7,719 nucleotides of DNA. Source: Microcaldota archaeon. GTDB lineage: Archaea > Micrarchaeota > Micrarchaeia > Micrarchaeales > Micrarchaeaceae. The DNA lies in the NCBI GenBank assembly GCA_013330215.1, contig DUIS01000021.1:1-7719 (forward strand), given 5' to 3'. Position numbers and translations under genes: made by a program. Under the pieces are notes generated by a model, which was given only the letters and a program-made list of their open reading frames with translations, was not told the origin of the DNA and searched no databases. Positions 5,879 through 7,719 of the stretch are shown piece by piece (the first letter of the stretch is position 1; each line of letters opens with the position of its first letter).

Positions 5879-6910
5879 TCATCCGGTTTTTATCCGCAGG
5901 TTCCTGTCAACCTTGCCGGAATCGGTAAGTGATTTGTAGTATTTCGTTGACCAGAACCTGTCCTCCTGGAACTTCTCCTTTGTGAGGCCGAATTCCTCAT
6001 AGCCCTTTATGAGCTCCTTTATCCCGTCCCTGATCGAATATTTTGTCTTGAAGCCCAGGACCTTTTCCATCTTTTCAAAGCTTACCCTGTAGGACCTGTT
6101 GTCATTGCCCCTGTCCCCGTGCACTATCACAGAATTCGGGAGCGCCTCCTTGACAGCCTCGGCAAGCTCGTTTATCCTGTACGATCCGCAGCCCACGCCG
6201 AAAACCTGTCCAGATACCTTGGATGGGTCGGCAGCCAGCACATTGATGTAGGCCCTTGCGACGTCCTCTATGTGGACGACTGGCCTCCAGTTCATCCCGT
6301 CCCCCACGACGTTTACTTTTCCCTCGGTATATGCGAACCCCGCAAGGCAGTTGAGCACCATGTTGACCCGCATTCTCGGCGATATGCCAAAGCACGTCGC
6401 GTTGCGCATGCATGTCACCGCGAAGTCCTCCGATATCATCTTTGAGAGCGCGTATTCTGAGTAGAGCTTCGACTTTGCATACCATGTGACCGGCTCAGCA
6501 CTTGATTCCTCGTCTAGCAGCTCGTCTCCTTTTATTCCGTATACAGAGGTGGATGAGGCAAAGATGAACCTCTTGACGCCATTTCTTCTCGCCTTGATCG
6601 CAAGCTCGAGCGTTGAGAGGTAGTTGATGTCCATCTGTATGTCAGGCCATATCCTTCCGTCAGGATCGTCGACAAGCCCGGCAAGGTGTATCACCGCGTC
6701 GATGCCCTTGAAATCCGCATCAGAAATGTCCCTGATGTCCTTTGTTATCTGCCTTATGCCCTTGCTAGATTCGAACGTGTCTCCCCTTCCGAAGACCTCC
6801 TCGGGGAAGTAATTGCAGTCATAGCCGACGACTTCGTGTCCGCTCTTCAGAAGGTCGTGGACCATTATGTACCCTATATACCCATGATTTCCGGTTACAA
6901 GGCAGCGCAT
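5879..6910 (-). CDS. NAD-dependent nucleotide-sugar epimerase/dehydratase (extended SDR)
   Basis: A 343-residue extended SDR. Counted from ATG 6910: TGNHGYIG (6-13) and D31 bind NAD(P), HLAG is at 75-78, FASSTSVYG at 117-125 gives the catalytic Ser/Thr, and Y144 and K148 (YAKSK) are the catalytic pair. MRNATCFGISPRMR (168-181), NWRPVVHIEDVARA (207-220) and DNRSYRVSFEKMEKVLGF (270-287) are typical of the SDRs found in surface-polysaccharide and N-glycan loci. Expected role: 4-epimerisation, 4,6-dehydration or keto-reduction of an NDP-sugar in the cytoplasm; the exact sugar is not readable. An ATG at 6931 would add seven residues, but the ATG at 6910 has a GGTGA site 4 nt upstream and gives the standard MRCLVTG start. 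A basic tail follows residue 305. It has its own promoter and is divergent from AglB. Confidence 0.88.
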   Translation of the reverse strand: MRCLVTGNHGYIGYIMVHDLLKSGHEVVGYDCNYFPEEVFGRGDTFESSKGIRQITKDIRDISDADFKGIDAVIHLAGLVDDPDGRIWPDIQMDINYLSTLELAIKARRNGVKRFIFASSTSVYGIKGDELLDEESSAEPVTWYAKSKLYSEYALSKMISEDFAVTCMRNATCFGISPRMRVNMVLNCLAGFAYTEGKVNVVGDGMNWRPVVHIEDVARAYINVLAADPSKVSGQVFGVGCGSYRINELAEAVKEALPNSVIVHGDRGNDNRSYRVSFEKMEKVLGFKTKYSIRDGIKELIKGYEEFGLTKEKFQEDRFWSTKYYKSLTDSGKVDRNLRIKTG

Positions 6911-6914
6911 GATT

Positions 6915-6919
6915 TCACC
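6915..6919 (-). promoter_or_regulatory. Archaeal Shine-Dalgarno fixing the SDR start
   Basis: The minus strand reads GGTGA, then AATC, then ATG at 6910. This is the best ribosome-binding site in the window and argues against the upstream ATG at 6931, which it follows. Confidence 0.7.
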
Positions 6920-6951
6920 CTTAGGTTGCATTATGATTATTAAGAATCACG

Positions 6952-6976
6952 TACGCATAATATTTTAAAATGCGTA
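6952..6976. repeat. 7-bp inverted repeat in the SDR / AglB divergent promoter region
   Basis: TACGCAT (6952-6958) and ATGCGTA (6970-6976) are perfect inverted copies around an 11-bp AT-only spacer that contains TATTTTAAA. Centre-to-centre spacing is 18 bp. The right arm abuts the SDR TATA box, so the dyad lies between that TATA box and the predicted start site, where a bound repressor could block transcription. A third ACGCAT lies at 7051-7056 on the AglB side. An operator role is inference. Confidence 0.4.
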
Positions 6977-6983
6977 TATAAAT
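6976..6983 (-). promoter_or_regulatory. TATA box for the SDR gene
   Basis: The minus strand reads TTTATATA, an exact archaeal TATA consensus, centred about 70 nt upstream of ATG 6910. A start near 6953 would give a leader of around 43 nt carrying the GGTGA site. A second AT-rich element, ATTTTAAAAT at 6962-6971, is a weaker alternative. Confidence 0.55.
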
Positions 6984-7078
6984 AGGTATGTGGATTTCTC
7001 TGAGCTCCGCAGAAAGATGCTCCGCTTATCTGAAATCAGCTCGGGATTAGACGCATACGTTTTTATTATGTGACATGC

Positions 7079-7088
7079 AAATTATAGA
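7079..7088 (+). promoter_or_regulatory. Possible TATA box for AglB
   Basis: AAATTATAGA is centred about 45 nt upstream of ATG 7129, predicting a leader near 20 nt that includes GGTG at 7122-7125 (3 nt before the ATG). TTTTTATTATG at 7060-7070 is an alternative. The 6984-7078 stretch otherwise holds a direct repeat of GCTCCGC (7004-7010 and 7019-7025) and no gene. Confidence 0.4.
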
Positions 7089-7128
7089 ATTGGGCTGGGG
7101 GAGGCTCTTCATTCTTTTGATGGTGTAG

Positions 7129-7719
7129 ATGAAACTAGACAAATATTACGGCAATGACGGGCCTGCTGAAAGCGCGGCTGAGGAGCATCACCACCATGAG
7201 GCGAAGCATTCGGGCGGCGCCAATCCGGTATCAAAGATAAAATTCGAGGCGCTGGTCGAGAACAGGTATATACTGATAGGGATTGCAGTCATCATAATAG
7301 CGCTGAACATCATAGTGCGCGCAGGGCTATTGCAGTACCAGGGGCTTTTCGAGCCTGACGGATTCTTCTACTATTCCGTAATAAGGCAGGCGATAGCAAA
7401 CCATTTTGTGGTCTCCAATTATCTAAACATATCAGGGTTCCCGTCGCACAACTTCATAGGCGAGGCCCCGGGACTGATATACCTTACGGTAATCGCTTAT
7501 TACCTGCTCAACGGGATGACAGGCCTTAGCGCATTGACGGTAATGAGGTGGATGCCCATACTCTTCGGGGTGCTGTACGCAATACTCGCCTACTATCTTG
7601 CAAAGATGATTTCGAAAAGCAAAACCCTGGGGCTCATCACCATGTTCCTGGTAAGCATTAGCAGCGGCAACATAGCAAGGACAGCAGGAGCTGTATACAG
7701 GGGCGACAGCTTCATCACG
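7129..7719 (+). CDS. aglB: Oligosaccharyltransferase AglB/STT3, N-terminal part (cut by window end)
   Basis: An open frame from ATG 7129 runs 197 codons off the window with no stop. A hydrophilic N terminus, including EEHHHHEAKH (18-27), precedes a first membrane helix at about 46-63. The first external loop holds FEPDGFFYYSVIR (74-86), where D77 occupies the place of the catalytic metal-binding Asp that STT3 proteins carry after the first helix. Further helices follow at about 114-128, 140-160 and 166-178. ISSGNIARTAGAVYRGDSF (177-195) matches the family's R-(S/T)-x-x-G...D second acidic motif, with D193 as metal ligand. Known family role: transfer of a lipid-linked oligosaccharide to Asn in N-X-S/T sequons on the outer face of the membrane. 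The WWDYG motif would lie beyond the window. The neighbouring sugar-nucleotide genes agree with this. The frame and motifs are seen; the name rests on motif recognition. Confidence 0.85.
   Translation, partial: MKLDKYYGNDGPAESAAEEHHHHEAKHSGGANPVSKIKFEALVENRYILIGIAVIIIALNIIVRAGLLQYQGLFEPDGFFYYSVIRQAIANHFVVSNYLNISGFPSHNFIGEAPGLIYLTVIAYYLLNGMTGLSALTVMRWMPILFGVLYAILAYYLAKMISKSKTLGLITMFLVSISSGNIARTAGAVYRGDSFIT

Noticed and set aside
6987..7045. Possible C/D box RNA: two CTGA sequences with an AGATG between
   Set aside because: No acceptable C box (RTGATGA) is present, and the spacing between the would-be C and D' boxes is too short for a guide.
1..7719. CRISPR arrays, tRNA/rRNA genes, insertion sequences
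   Set aside because: No regularly spaced direct repeats, tRNA cloverleaf, rRNA-like sequence, transposase motif or terminal inverted repeats were seen on either strand.

Overview
This window is archaeal. Its genes are preceded by TATA-box (TTTATATA-like) elements rather than bacterial -35/-10 promoters. Where a Shine-Dalgarno sequence is visible it is the archaeal GGTG/GGTGA type, and the last gene is an AglB/STT3-type oligosaccharyltransferase. Coding GC is moderate and intergenic DNA is AT-rich. The short spacers would suit a small-genome lineage such as a DPANN/Micrarchaeota-like or Thermoplasmata-like archaeon, but the sequence alone does not fix the taxon.

Layout. Positions 1-212 are mostly AT-rich intergenic DNA, with a possible minus-strand gene start at the very edge. 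A minus-strand radical SAM/SPASM protein (213-1022) is divergent from a plus-strand pair: a short family-2 glycosyltransferase (1232-1903) and a 56-residue single-span membrane protein (1912-2082) starting 8 nt after it. Converging on these is a tight minus-strand operon transcribed from about 5075 down to 2113: nucleotidyltransferase, nucleotide-sugar dehydrogenase, and a UDP-glucuronate-decarboxylase-like SDR. Upstream of it are a separately promoted divergent Nudix protein (5166-5801) and a second extended SDR (5879-6910), both minus strand. A divergent promoter region (6911-7128) leads to the start of the oligosaccharyltransferase, which is cut by the window end.

How the genes fit. The window reads as a sugar-activation and protein N-glycosylation locus. 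The inferred operon chemistry is sugar-1-phosphate to NDP-sugar, then NDP-uronate, then UDP-xylose-like pentose. The second SDR would add a further 4-keto/4-epimer sugar. The glycosyltransferase would add a sugar to a lipid-linked glycan, and AglB would transfer that glycan to Asn sequons. The roles of the radical SAM protein, the Nudix-like protein and the small membrane protein are not established; they are the least explained parts of the window.
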